Assembly (NCBI GenBank): GCA_028283505.1
Contig: JAPOFX010000010.1
Location: 1 to 49,351, forward strand
Length of the DNA stretch: 49,351 bases
DNA from: Candidatus Poseidoniales archaeon
Lineage (GTDB): Archaea; Thermoplasmatota; Poseidoniia; Poseidoniales; Thalassarchaeaceae
Reading direction: 5' to 3'
Part shown: piece by piece, positions 8,764-15,740 of the stretch
How positions within the stretch are numbered: the stretch's first letter is position 1
Layout: the number at the start of each line of letters is the position of its first letter
The notes under the pieces: model-generated
What the model was told of the DNA's origin: nothing
Seen by the model: the letters and a program-made list of their open reading frames with translations, nothing else
Database searches by the model: none
Position numbers and translations under genes: made by a program

Positions 8764-9200
8764 TCTGAATCTCCTCCCTTGGTCCTCTCGATGAGTCTCT
8801 TGAGTCGAAGTGTGTCTCCCTCGAATAATTTGGTGACTATCACGTTGGAGGGATTAATCGGGATTGCTTCTTCCTTTCCGTCGGCGGTTGAAATTGTGAG
8901 CCCGTCGACAAAAATCATCCCGCTTCCTGTATCTACTCTTGCCACCTTACCGACTATTCCAGCCCTACCCCTGGGCTGACCTAATCTCTTCCCCTTCGTG
9001 TCAGATTTTGCGCTGTTTGGATGTCCAAAATCTCCCCTGACGACTTCGACCTCATCACCAGTTCTTACGGTAACAGTTCTGATATTGATCAGATCGGGAT
9101 CATCGGAAACTAGCCTAGCTCTCATCCTCTTTCTCTTGACGTGGGTTGGGGCGTCGGCCTGACTCAGGCGTTGCTTGCTCGCTTTACTGCTTCTTGTCAT
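8760..9200 (-). CDS. rpl24: ribosomal protein uL24
   Basis: 146 residues. N-terminal basic region (HVKRKRMRARLVSDD), then a KOW motif (VRTGDEVEVVRGDFG) whose usual GKEGKV turn is replaced by about 20 extra residues (SAKSDTKGKRLGQPRGRAG) before IVGKVARVDTGSGMIFVDG. This is an insertion in the KOW loop relative to typical archaeal L24. It lies 10 bases after L14 and overlaps S4e. Confidence 0.95.
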   Translation of the reverse strand: MTRSSKASKQRLSQADAPTHVKRKRMRARLVSDDPDLINIRTVTVRTGDEVEVVRGDFGHPNSAKSDTKGKRLGQPRGRAGIVGKVARVDTGSGMIFVDGLTISTADGKEEAIPINPSNVIVTKLFEGDTLRLKRLIERTKGGDSE

Positions 9201-9210
9201 ATTGTCACAC

Positions 9211-9609
9211 CTATACGATTTGCTTTGCGGTAGCAGCGATTCTAGGCCACCTTTCTGCGGCTTCCCTGCTTACCGGTCCCTTAATGTCTGAACCCTGAAC
9301 CTCTCCACGGTCATTGGTAATGACGCACGCATTATCCTCAAATTGGACCCATGTGCCATCCACCCTTCTGAATGGTCTGGATTGTCTAATGATAACAGCA
9401 TTGTACATCTGCCTTCGTGTTTCGGGGGTTCCCCTCTTCACAGTCACTTTTGTCATATCACCAACACCTGCGGCAGGATATCTCCTGGCAACTCCTCCTT
9501 TGTTTAGTACGGTGATTAACTGCACTACTTTCGCACCGGTGTTGTCTGCACAATCGAGCTTCGCTTGGGATGGAAGCGCCTTAGTGACTCTTCCTGGTAT
9601 GCCCTTCAT
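9211..9609 (-). CDS. rpl14: ribosomal protein uL14
   Basis: 132 residues from the chosen start. The ATG at 9609 overlaps the S17 stop (ATGA), and the protein then starts MKGIPGRVTKALPSQAKLDC and continues ADNTGAKVVQLITV, the universal L14 signature. A longer upstream frame would only overlap S17 coding sequence. The ending with RWPRIAATAKQIV is typical of archaeal L14. Confidence 0.96.
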   Translation of the reverse strand: MKGIPGRVTKALPSQAKLDCADNTGAKVVQLITVLNKGGVARRYPAAGVGDMTKVTVKRGTPETRRQMYNAVIIRQSRPFRRVDGTWVQFEDNACVITNDRGEVQGSDIKGPVSREAAERWPRIAATAKQIV

Positions 9610-9947
9610 TCCTCTGCCTCCTTCTCGATTACACAGAAATTTACGGTTTTGGATAGTGGCCTGCATTCCATAATTCTGACTCTATCCCCTACTTCCACTC
9701 CGCCGATGCACGATGGGAGGTGCGCTGAATATCTTCGGGTTCTCTTCTCATATCTCTCGTACTTTTTCATGTACCTAGTAATCTCCCTCTCTACAACGAC
9801 TGAGCCGGACATTCCAGTAGTTGATACCTGTCCTTCGATTATCTGTCCCCTTAGCCTGAGGCTACCGTAGAAAGGACAGTTGGCGTCACCATCCCATTCT
9901 CCGGTCGGCGCTGTAACATCGACTCCAATATCTCTGATTTCAGCCAT
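9606..9947 (-). CDS. rps17: ribosomal protein uS17
   Basis: 113 residues. The start at 9947 is preferred over an upstream in-frame ATG because it follows a strong GGAGGT ribosome binding site by 6 bases and gives the normal archaeal N-terminus (MAEIRDIGVDVTAP). The OB-fold is seen in GSLRLRGQIIEGQVSTTGMS and YMKKYERYEKRTRRYSAHLP, then VEVGDRVRIMECRPLSKTVNF. It ends in overlap with L14. Confidence 0.95.
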   Translation of the reverse strand: MAEIRDIGVDVTAPTGEWDGDANCPFYGSLRLRGQIIEGQVSTTGMSGSVVVEREITRYMKKYERYEKRTRRYSAHLPSCIGGVEVGDRVRIMECRPLSKTVNFCVIEKEAEE

Positions 9948-9948
9948 A

Positions 9949-10197
9949 TTAGTACCTCCTACTGATTCTTTCCTCTGCCCTCTGAGTGACTCGTGAGCCA
10001 ATGATTGGATCTCCTGAGTCTATGGCAAATGTGATTACGTCCTTTGCCAGAGAAACCTCACGCGATTGTGTGCGTACTATTATTGTCTTCTTGGTTTCAT
10101 TGACGACAGTGCCTGAGAGGCCAACCAAAGTAGGGTCATTTGAGTCAAGTACGGTAAGATTGTGAGAAATCCAAGGCAAATTGATCATGTTTGACAT
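9949..10197 (-). CDS. rnp1: ribonuclease P protein component 1 (Rpp29/Pop4)
   Basis: 82 residues; a protein subunit of archaeal RNase P that helps process tRNA 5' ends. The Sm-like Rpp29 core is visible: DPTLVGLSGTVVNETKKTII followed by VRTQSREVSLAKDVITFAI. The ATG overlaps the last base of the aIF1 stop (TAATG-type junction at 10197), so it is coupled to it. Its place between aIF1 and S17 is the usual euryarchaeal one. A much longer upstream frame exists but would overlap aIF1 in another frame and is not the gene. Confidence 0.9.
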   Translation of the reverse strand: MSNMINLPWISHNLTVLDSNDPTLVGLSGTVVNETKKTIIVRTQSREVSLAKDVITFAIDSGDPIIGSRVTQRAEERISRRY

Positions 10198-10496
10198 CAC
10201 CTTACCTCCACCTTGTATCCATTCTGTTCCAGAACCTTTGCGACCTTCTTCTTGTGATCTCCCTGAAGCTCTATTGTACGTCCCTTCACGGTCCCTCCAC
10301 TCGCGCAAGCTCCCTTCAGAATCTTCGCTAGCTGGCCCAAATCTATTGCCGAATCCTCTATTCCCTCCACAGTTGTCACCATTTTCCCATAGCGTCTGCG
10401 AACTACAGATATTACCGCTTTCTGCTGCTCCTTTGCAATCTCTTGGCAGATGCAAACTTCCTGTGGCAGACCACATGTATTGCATATCCCAGATAT
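10197..10496 (-). CDS. translation initiation factor aIF1 (SUI1 family), apparent AUA start
   Basis: 99 residues if counted from the AUA codon at 10494-10496. The protein has an N-terminal zinc-knuckle-like motif (ICNTCGLPQEVCICQEIAKEQQ), then VVRRRYGKMVTTVEGI and the SUI1 core (LAKILKGACASGGTVKG, then QGDHKKKVAKVLEQNGYKV). This matches archaeal aIF1, which secures start-codon selection. Between the L29 TAG stop, in the same frame, and the zinc knuckle there is no ATG, GTG or TTG. The first ATG is 38 codons downstream and would remove the knuckle. AUA follows GGGGGTGA with 4 bases of spacing, as for S8. A CTG after the first CxxC is a weaker alternative; readthrough of the TAG from L29 is another. 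Confidence 0.8.
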   Translation of the reverse strand: MSGICNTCGLPQEVCICQEIAKEQQKAVISVVRRRYGKMVTTVEGIEDSAIDLGQLAKILKGACASGGTVKGRTIELQGDHKKKVAKVLEQNGYKVEVR

Positions 10497-10706
10497 CTAC
10501 TCACCCCCTTTTGAGTTTTGATTGATCTTTGTCAGTATCCTCGCGATACTCCTGCGAGTCTGCTTGTATGACCCAGAGTTTGAGGAAGATCCTCCAAGGG
10601 CCTGTTGGGCGCGGAGTTGCAGTAGCTCATCCTTTAGATCGTCCAGAGTCCTATGAAGCTGCTCGGAGCTCATGGTCTCGATATCCCTAGAGCTAATGTG
10701 CGACAT
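10497..10706 (-). CDS. rpl29: ribosomal protein uL29
   Basis: 69 residues, a two-helix protein at the peptide exit tunnel. The first helix is rich in D, E, L and R (LHRTLDDLKDELLQLRAQQA) and the second carries QTRRSIARILTKINQ, both as in archaeal L29. It ends in TAG at 10497-10499, and the aIF1 reading frame continues in the same frame immediately after the stop. The GGGGGTGA before the stop doubles as the ribosome binding site of aIF1. Confidence 0.95.
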   Translation of the reverse strand: MSHISSRDIETMSSEQLHRTLDDLKDELLQLRAQQALGGSSSNSGSYKQTRRSIARILTKINQNSKGGE

Positions 10707-11474
10707 TCACTCTTCCTCCTGTTCAGTATTGGATTCGATCTCAGCCATCTTTTCTAGGGCGGAGTCGATTACTTCCTCGGCGTCGGGTGCCTTTTCCTCA
10801 ATTATTTCCGAAGTTTCCTCATCTTCTGGAATGATGTAGGAAACTTCCTCTAAAGGAGGAAGCCCGGCTTCATGTCTATCGATGATTGTTACTTCATGGG
10901 GAAGCTTTACTCCGGGCCTCATTATTCTGACTGAACAACCGACTGTACCGAGTTTCTTTACGGCCACCGAGTACCCCACGTCCATGAATTCGAGAGCAGT
11001 TTCGCCACAGAACTTAATGTGGCCCTGTTGGAACTTTTCGACCCTGTGCCTGGCACCAGTAATCTTACCGCTCAGAGTAACCAAGCAACCCCTAGCACCT
11101 GCATCCATGATACTTTGTGCCGTGCTATGGCCGGCTCTGCGGAAGAACCAGCCTCTCTCAAGAGAGCTTGCCATTCTACTGGCCATTACTTGCGCGTTAA
11201 GACGTGGTTCTGAAATTTCCTCGACCTCTAGCTTAGGATCCTGGAGTTTGAAGTCGTCCCTCAGCCTTGTCTCCAGCTCACGTATTACTTTTCCTTTCCT
11301 TCCGATTACTCGTCCTACTTGTTCGGCCTGTAGAGTGACCTTTGTTCCCTCGGGAGTCCTTTGAAATTGAAGACCGCCGAAGCCTGCTCTTTCTGTCTCT
11401 CTCAGTAGGTATTCTCTGACTAGTTGCCTCTCCACATTCCTATGAATGAAAGTTCTAACTGTATTCTGTGACAT
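10707..11474 (-). CDS. rps3: ribosomal protein uS3
   Basis: 255 residues. The KH domain lies near residues 45-75 (VTLQAEQVGRVIGRKGKVIR), followed by the C-terminal S3 domain with GARGCLVTLSGKITGARHRV and SVRIMRPGVKLPHEV. The last 50 residues form an acidic tail (EDEETSEIIEEKAPDAEEV) absent from the core fold. The start overlaps the L22 stop by one base and the end abuts L29. Confidence 0.96.
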   Translation of the reverse strand: MSQNTVRTFIHRNVERQLVREYLLRETERAGFGGLQFQRTPEGTKVTLQAEQVGRVIGRKGKVIRELETRLRDDFKLQDPKLEVEEISEPRLNAQVMASRMASSLERGWFFRRAGHSTAQSIMDAGARGCLVTLSGKITGARHRVEKFQQGHIKFCGETALEFMDVGYSVAVKKLGTVGCSVRIMRPGVKLPHEVTIIDRHEAGLPPLEEVSYIIPEDEETSEIIEEKAPDAEEVIDSALEKMAEIESNTEQEEE

Positions 11475-11998
11475 CAGAAATCATCCTCCTCGTCCTCATC
11501 CCCAAAGTACTCAAGGAAAATTTCCAGATTGACTTGGTAATGATTCTTGGGGGTTGCTCGACCTTGGGCCCTTGGCCTCCAATGCCTAGCTATTTGCCCC
11601 CTGTGAGCGGCTAAATGCGTAATTGTCATGTCCTCTGGATCGATAGTATCGAATCTTTGCCTTGCGTTTTCCATGGCACTGTTGATTAGCTTGATGAACT
11701 CCTTCGAGGCTTTATTTGGGTACTTTCCAGGGCCCATTTTCCCTTTCCTGTGGCCGGCCATGGTGTTCCCGCCTCTTCCTCTTCGGGACCTTCTGACATA
11801 AGGAACTGCTCTCTTTTTATCCATTACGTCCTCTAGGTAAGATATTGCAGAGGCCGCATTCATCCCACGCAGAGCCTTGGCAATGTGGTAGCAATGTTTG
11901 TGATGGACGTCTATGTTCACTGCTCTAGCTGTGACTAGATTGGAGCCCTCTAGGAGCTGGGTGTATCCGCGCTGCGAGTTACCTATTCTCCTACTCAT
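11474..11998 (-). CDS. rpl22: ribosomal protein uL22
   Basis: 174 residues, archaeal/eukaryotic type (L17 of eukaryotes). The tunnel-lining hairpin region is visible in RSRRGRGGNTMAGHRKGKMG, and the C-terminal part HLAAHRGQIARHWRPRAQGR is followed by the conserved strand KNHYQVNLEI. It ends in a short acidic tail (FGDEDEEDDF). One base overlap with S3. Confidence 0.96.
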   Translation of the reverse strand: MSRRIGNSQRGYTQLLEGSNLVTARAVNIDVHHKHCYHIAKALRGMNAASAISYLEDVMDKKRAVPYVRRSRRGRGGNTMAGHRKGKMGPGKYPNKASKEFIKLINSAMENARQRFDTIDPEDMTITHLAAHRGQIARHWRPRAQGRATPKNHYQVNLEIFLEYFGDEDEEDDF

Positions 11999-12006
11999 AA
12001 TTCCAC

Positions 12007-12516
12007 CTACTTCAATGCGACATGGGTCGAGGATCTGGTCGCACCCACTCCGGGGCCTGTGTGGGTTACTGACTTTCTGGTAATTGCGAACTCACCCAGA
12101 GAGTGCCCTATCATCTCTGGGACTACCTCTACATTGACAAACTCTCTTCCATTGTGGACCCCGACTGTCTTGCCTACCATTTCTGGGAGTACATACAGCC
12201 CTCTGCAGTGTGTCTTGATTACACTGTTTCCATTACTGGAACGAATCTTCTCGAGGAGCTTTTCTGATTCCGGATTCAAACCCTCGTACATTCTAACTAT
12301 TGACCTCTTAGCGCGAGAAGGCATCAATGATGCGATGCTGATAGCTTCATAGTCGTCCTCTGGTGGCATCAGTGGCATCTCCAGAAGCTGATCGAGGGTG
12401 TATCCCCTCCAAAGGAACTCTTTCTTCCTTCTCTCGCTAATCTTCGATCTCCTCTTCCTAGCCTGCCTTCTTGCAAGCTTAGGAGACCTGAACGACTTCT
12501 TTGAACGACGTGCCAA
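12007..12516 (-). CDS. rps19: ribosomal protein uS19
   Basis: 169 residues, longer than many archaeal S19 because of about 35 basic N-terminal residues ([20 protein letters not shown]). The core follows: [16 protein letters not shown], then [20 protein letters not shown] and [20 protein letters not shown], with the rRNA-contacting end [16 protein letters not shown]. It lies one base after L2 and 8 bases before L22. Confidence 0.96.
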   Translation of the reverse strand: MARRSKKSFRSPKLARRQARKRRSKISERRKKEFLWRGYTLDQLLEMPLMPPEDDYEAISIASLMPSRAKRSIVRMYEGLNPESEKLLEKIRSSNGNSVIKTHCRGLYVLPEMVGKTVGVHNGREFVNVEVVPEMIGHSLGEFAITRKSVTHTGPGVGATRSSTHVALK

Positions 12517-12517
12517 A

Positions 12518-13243
12518 CTACTCGACCTCCTGTTGCCTTACCCTTCCACGGCCGGTTCTGCGCGGGGCGATGTTTCCGACCTTCTTTCCGGGAGGCGTGT
12601 TTCTACTGACGGAGTTAGGACCGTGGACAGCCTGATGGTTGCCTCCGCCGTGCGGGTGATCAACCGGATTCATAGCTACTCCAGACACAGTTGGGTAGAG
12701 CTTGCCTCTGGCCTTGGCCCTGTAGTGAGCTGCACCGGCCTTCATGAGGGGCTTTTCAGTCCTGCCATGGCCCCCGAGAACTCCTATGGTAGCTCTGCAG
12801 GTGGCCGACAGCTCCTTGATTCTACCACTAGGTAGCCTGACCCTTACTTTGTCTCCAACTCTGCTTTCCACAGTAGCCGAATTTCCTCCAGATCTGGCGA
12901 ATTTTCCACCATCGCCTGGTCTTGATTCTACATTTGACACTGGAGTTCCCTCGGGGATACTTCCAAGAATTGTCACATTACCAGGTTTTAGGTCGACATT
13001 TTCTCCAAATGAGACTGGTTGACCTATGGAGATCCCTTCGGGAGCGGCCATGTGCCCTTCTGTACCGTCCTCAAACTTGATTTTCGCCAATGGAGCAGTA
13101 TGTGCGGGGCTGTGAACCAAACCTACCACCTGCCCGATCTCGTCCTTGACTCTTGGCAAATTATTGGCCGCTGGGAACCTATGGCTAGATACCCTATTCT
13201 TGGGACTGGATCCCCTTCGTTGTGAACGTGTTCTCTTACCCAT
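12518..13243 (-). CDS. rpl2: ribosomal protein uL2
   Basis: 241 residues, standard archaeal length. It has the OB and SH3-like domains and the near-universal peptidyl-transferase motif [17 protein letters not shown] close to the C-terminus, whose histidine belongs to the active-site surroundings in bacteria. The basic end ([16 protein letters not shown]) is typical. It lies between L23 and S19 with gaps of 12 and 1 bases. Confidence 0.97.
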   Translation of the reverse strand: MGKRTRSQRRGSSPKNRVSSHRFPAANNLPRVKDEIGQVVGLVHSPAHTAPLAKIKFEDGTEGHMAAPEGISIGQPVSFGENVDLKPGNVTILGSIPEGTPVSNVESRPGDGGKFARSGGNSATVESRVGDKVRVRLPSGRIKELSATCRATIGVLGGHGRTEKPLMKAGAAHYRAKARGKLYPTVSGVAMNPVDHPHGGGNHQAVHGPNSVSRNTPPGKKVGNIAPRRTGRGRVRQQEVE

Positions 13244-13255
13244 AATGTCACCTCA

Positions 13256-13546
13256 TCAGAAAGCACCCAGCTTGAGTGCGGCCTCCTCTGCATCATATCC
13301 CTCGGCAAGTCGTACAGAGGCATGCTTGCCGGTGATAGTAATCCTAGTATTCACCTTAGCAACCTTGACTTCGAACAAGTCCTCTACAGCTCTTTTTATT
13401 TGGGCCTTGGTTGCATCCCTGTGGACAATGAATTCAATTCTATTGTTGTTCTGGAGGAATCCTATGTCCGGGTCAGATACTCTCCTAGCCTCCAGAGTCT
13501 TCTCAGTGATCCACGGCATAACTAAAATGTCATATGGATCATTCAT
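13256..13546 (-). CDS. rpl23: ribosomal protein uL23
   Basis: 96 residues; docking site at the tunnel exit for SRP and Sec. The N-terminal ILVMPWITEKTLEARR and the core NRIEFIVHRDATKAQIKRAV, followed by EDLFEVKVAKVNTRITITGK, match L23. Only 4 bases separate it from L4 and 12 from L2. Confidence 0.97.
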   Translation of the reverse strand: MNDPYDILVMPWITEKTLEARRVSDPDIGFLQNNNRIEFIVHRDATKAQIKRAVEDLFEVKVAKVNTRITITGKHASVRLAEGYDAEEAALKLGAF

Positions 13547-13550
13547 GTTT

Positions 13551-14429
13551 TCACCTCATTGCCTCGATCGCTGATTTAGTCCAAACAGTTAGCCTTCCCG
13601 GGTCTCCTCCTGGTGCGAGGTCCTCAGCGCATAGATCTTTGGCGATGACGACATCAACCCCGGGTACGTTCGAAGCTGCCTTGTGGAGCCCTTCTTTGCT
13701 TGATACGACCAGAAGGACGGACTTAGGGGTCCTTCTTTTTCTTCCCCTCATGGTTCCTTTTCCTGCTCGGATAGATTTCCCATTCTTGGCTCTGGTCAAG
13801 TCTTCTCCAAGTCCAATGCCTTCCATGATTGCGACAAACTTTCTAGTTGAATACTGTAGAGGCAATGATTCGATATCATATTTCTCATCGGAACCCTGCC
13901 TGGACTCTACGTAGTTGTCAATAATAATCGGAAAGTTTGTTCCCTCCGTGAATTTGTGACCTCTTGCGGAGACCATTACTGGATCGGCCGTTGCGGCAAT
14001 AGCAGAGTCTCTAGCCGCCGCTCTTTGCTTGGAGTTGAGCTTCTGGGACCAGTCCTTGTCTACCTTTGGCCCGTGTGCGCGTCGGCCTCCTCGGGTGTGA
14101 GGGTTTTGTGCACCTGTTCTCTGGCCAGTCTTTCTCATGATTCTGGCTACTCCTCTTCCCTTGCCCCACCACTCCACCGAGTGTTTCATACCAGGTTGAG
14201 GAGACTTCTTGCCGTCGTGCTCTCTGTGGCCATAGGGCTGACGGCGGTTTGCCCTGGATGAATGGACCGCTGACCGAATTAGATCTGTCCTAATTTCTGT
14301 TGAGAAGGAGTCGGGGAGTGTTATGGCCTTTCCTTGTTTAGCCTCGACGCTGAAAGATTCGGCCAGCAATCCAGCATCAAGCTCTTCTTGCTCAACCGAA
14401 TTAACTAAGTTGTATGTCTTGACCTTCAA
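13551..14429 (-). CDS. rpl4: ribosomal protein uL4
   Basis: 292 residues, archaeal type. The tunnel loop is visible as a basic stretch (QRTGAQNPHTRGGRRAHGPK), preceded by QPYGHREHDGKKSPQ, with the core at SKEGLHKAASNVPGVDVVIA and LCAEDLAPGGDPGRLTVWTK. The second gene of the operon, two bases after L3. Confidence 0.97.
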   Translation of the reverse strand: MKVKTYNLVNSVEQEELDAGLLAESFSVEAKQGKAITLPDSFSTEIRTDLIRSAVHSSRANRRQPYGHREHDGKKSPQPGMKHSVEWWGKGRGVARIMRKTGQRTGAQNPHTRGGRRAHGPKVDKDWSQKLNSKQRAAARDSAIAATADPVMVSARGHKFTEGTNFPIIIDNYVESRQGSDEKYDIESLPLQYSTRKFVAIMEGIGLGEDLTRAKNGKSIRAGKGTMRGRKRRTPKSVLLVVSSKEGLHKAASNVPGVDVVIAKDLCAEDLAPGGDPGRLTVWTKSAIEAMR

Positions 14430-14431
14430 CT

Positions 14432-15508
14432 CTAGACCCCCTGTTTACTCGATGTACTGACATATGTTAGAACGACCTCAGGCTTCTCTGCGCGAGGCCT
14501 TATTGGATCTCGGAATCTGAGCATTCTCTTCGATGGCCCGGGAAGACTCCCCTGAAATAGAATGTAAGGATTTGTCACCTCTCCGTAATTTAAGAAACCC
14601 CCGGCAGGAGTTATTTCGGATTCTCCTGGATTTGAAATTCTCAGAATTCTCTTGTTGAGCTCTGTCCTCTGGTGATATCCCATCTGACCAGCCTGGGGCA
14701 CAGTCTTCCTTACGTATCCAGTTCCGAAGTCCCCTAAGTTACCCGCCTGTCTTCTCCTCTTGCTGTTTTTATGACTGAGAATCTTAACTCCCCATCTCTT
14801 GACAGCGCCTTGCCAGCCTTTGCCCTTTGTGACCCCAACGACGTCAACATCTTGACCTGCCTGCCAAACATCGGAAACGTCGATTTCTCCACCAAGTCTC
14901 TCGGATGCCCAGTCGAGCTTTGCGGTATTGTCATTGCCTGTCAATGACACCTCCATGATTTCCGGAGTTTTGCCTGGAATGCTCTTTACCATTGATGGCT
15001 GAGTGGCTACGATTAGTCTAATCTCACAGAGATCTTCTTCCTTAAGTGACTCGAGGGCCCCTTCTGCAGAGCCTGCCCTAGTGGGTATTCTGCCGCCTCT
15101 CTTGGCAGGCTTCCTGCCTTGTTCAGCGTCTCTCTCCCCCCTAGTTTGATTTGCCAGCCGTGGCATTAATCCGTCTGGACTTGACTCTGACAAATCAGCC
15201 CAAACCTCGCCAGCAGTTTGCATGCCATACGGAGTCATCCTGTATCCCCTTACTGCTAGTACCTTCATGGGAGGAGCCTCTACAACAGTAACAGCCTTCC
15301 TAATCTCTTGGCCCGCTGATGTTGAATTTGGATTGGTGTCCCTCATCAATACGTGCGTCATTCCTGCTTTCCAGCCAGCGAACCCCAGTACTCTTACATC
15401 AGAGTCGGTGTTTTCAGGCCATGCCTGGATTGTTCCAAATTTTCTGAGTGCCCTCTTGCGAGGGCTAAAGCCCATGCTACCTCGGCGGGGTCTACTCTTA
15501 TCGGCCAT
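14432..15508 (-). CDS. rpl3: ribosomal protein uL3
   Basis: 358 residues; first gene of the superoperon. The N-terminus (RPRRGSMGFSPRKRALR) and the conserved central segment GVTKGKGWQGAVKRWGVKIL with QAGNLGDFGTGYVRKTVPQA and GQMGYHQRTELNKRI identify archaeal L3. A GGAGGA ribosome binding site precedes the ATG. Upstream lies a leader with a hairpin followed by a U run (15534-15557), described separately. Confidence 0.97.
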   Translation of the reverse strand: MADKSRPRRGSMGFSPRKRALRKFGTIQAWPENTDSDVRVLGFAGWKAGMTHVLMRDTNPNSTSAGQEIRKAVTVVEAPPMKVLAVRGYRMTPYGMQTAGEVWADLSESSPDGLMPRLANQTRGERDAEQGRKPAKRGGRIPTRAGSAEGALESLKEEDLCEIRLIVATQPSMVKSIPGKTPEIMEVSLTGNDNTAKLDWASERLGGEIDVSDVWQAGQDVDVVGVTKGKGWQGAVKRWGVKILSHKNSKRRRQAGNLGDFGTGYVRKTVPQAGQMGYHQRTELNKRILRISNPGESEITPAGGFLNYGEVTNPYILFQGSLPGPSKRMLRFRDPIRPRAEKPEVVLTYVSTSSKQGV

Positions 15509-15533
15509 TCAAGTCCTCCTTACAAATTAACCG

Positions 15534-15557
15534 AAAAATAGCCGTAAACGGCTTTTT
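15534..15557 (-). promoter_or_regulatory. hairpin with U run in the L3 leader, possible attenuator
   Basis: On the minus strand AGCCGT-TT-ACGGCT (15553 to 15540) is followed by ATTTTT, 26-32 bases before the L3 start codon. On the plus strand the same palindrome is followed by TTTT. The only gene to the right points away, so it is not the end of an upstream gene. As the leader of the largest ribosomal operon it could act as an attenuator or protein-binding site. The six-pair stem is short, so this is tentative. Confidence 0.35.
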
Positions 15558-15740
15558 CCGGGCTAACCACGTCAGGGAGACACCGTGACACCATGCCAGC
15601 TTTCCGAGCGGTCGGCTGGGTTTGAGGATGCTGTTGCAGTGCCTTCGGGTGTCTGGTATCTCACGTAGCGAGCGGGTTTCCGACAAACATACCCTATATG
15701 AACGAATCGGGAAGTTAGATTCTTGCGTATTGTCCGGTAG

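Noticed and set aside
9949-10485. Long version of the Rpp29 reading frame (178 residues)
   Set aside because: The upstream 96 codons overlap aIF1 in another frame and give low-complexity text without homology; the ATG at 10197 gives the normal Rpp29 length.
10497-10499. Pyrrolysine or other recoding of the L29 TAG to give an L29-aIF1 fusion
   Set aside because: Both proteins have normal family lengths when separated, and a ribosome binding site is positioned for a new start; kept only as an alternative under aIF1.
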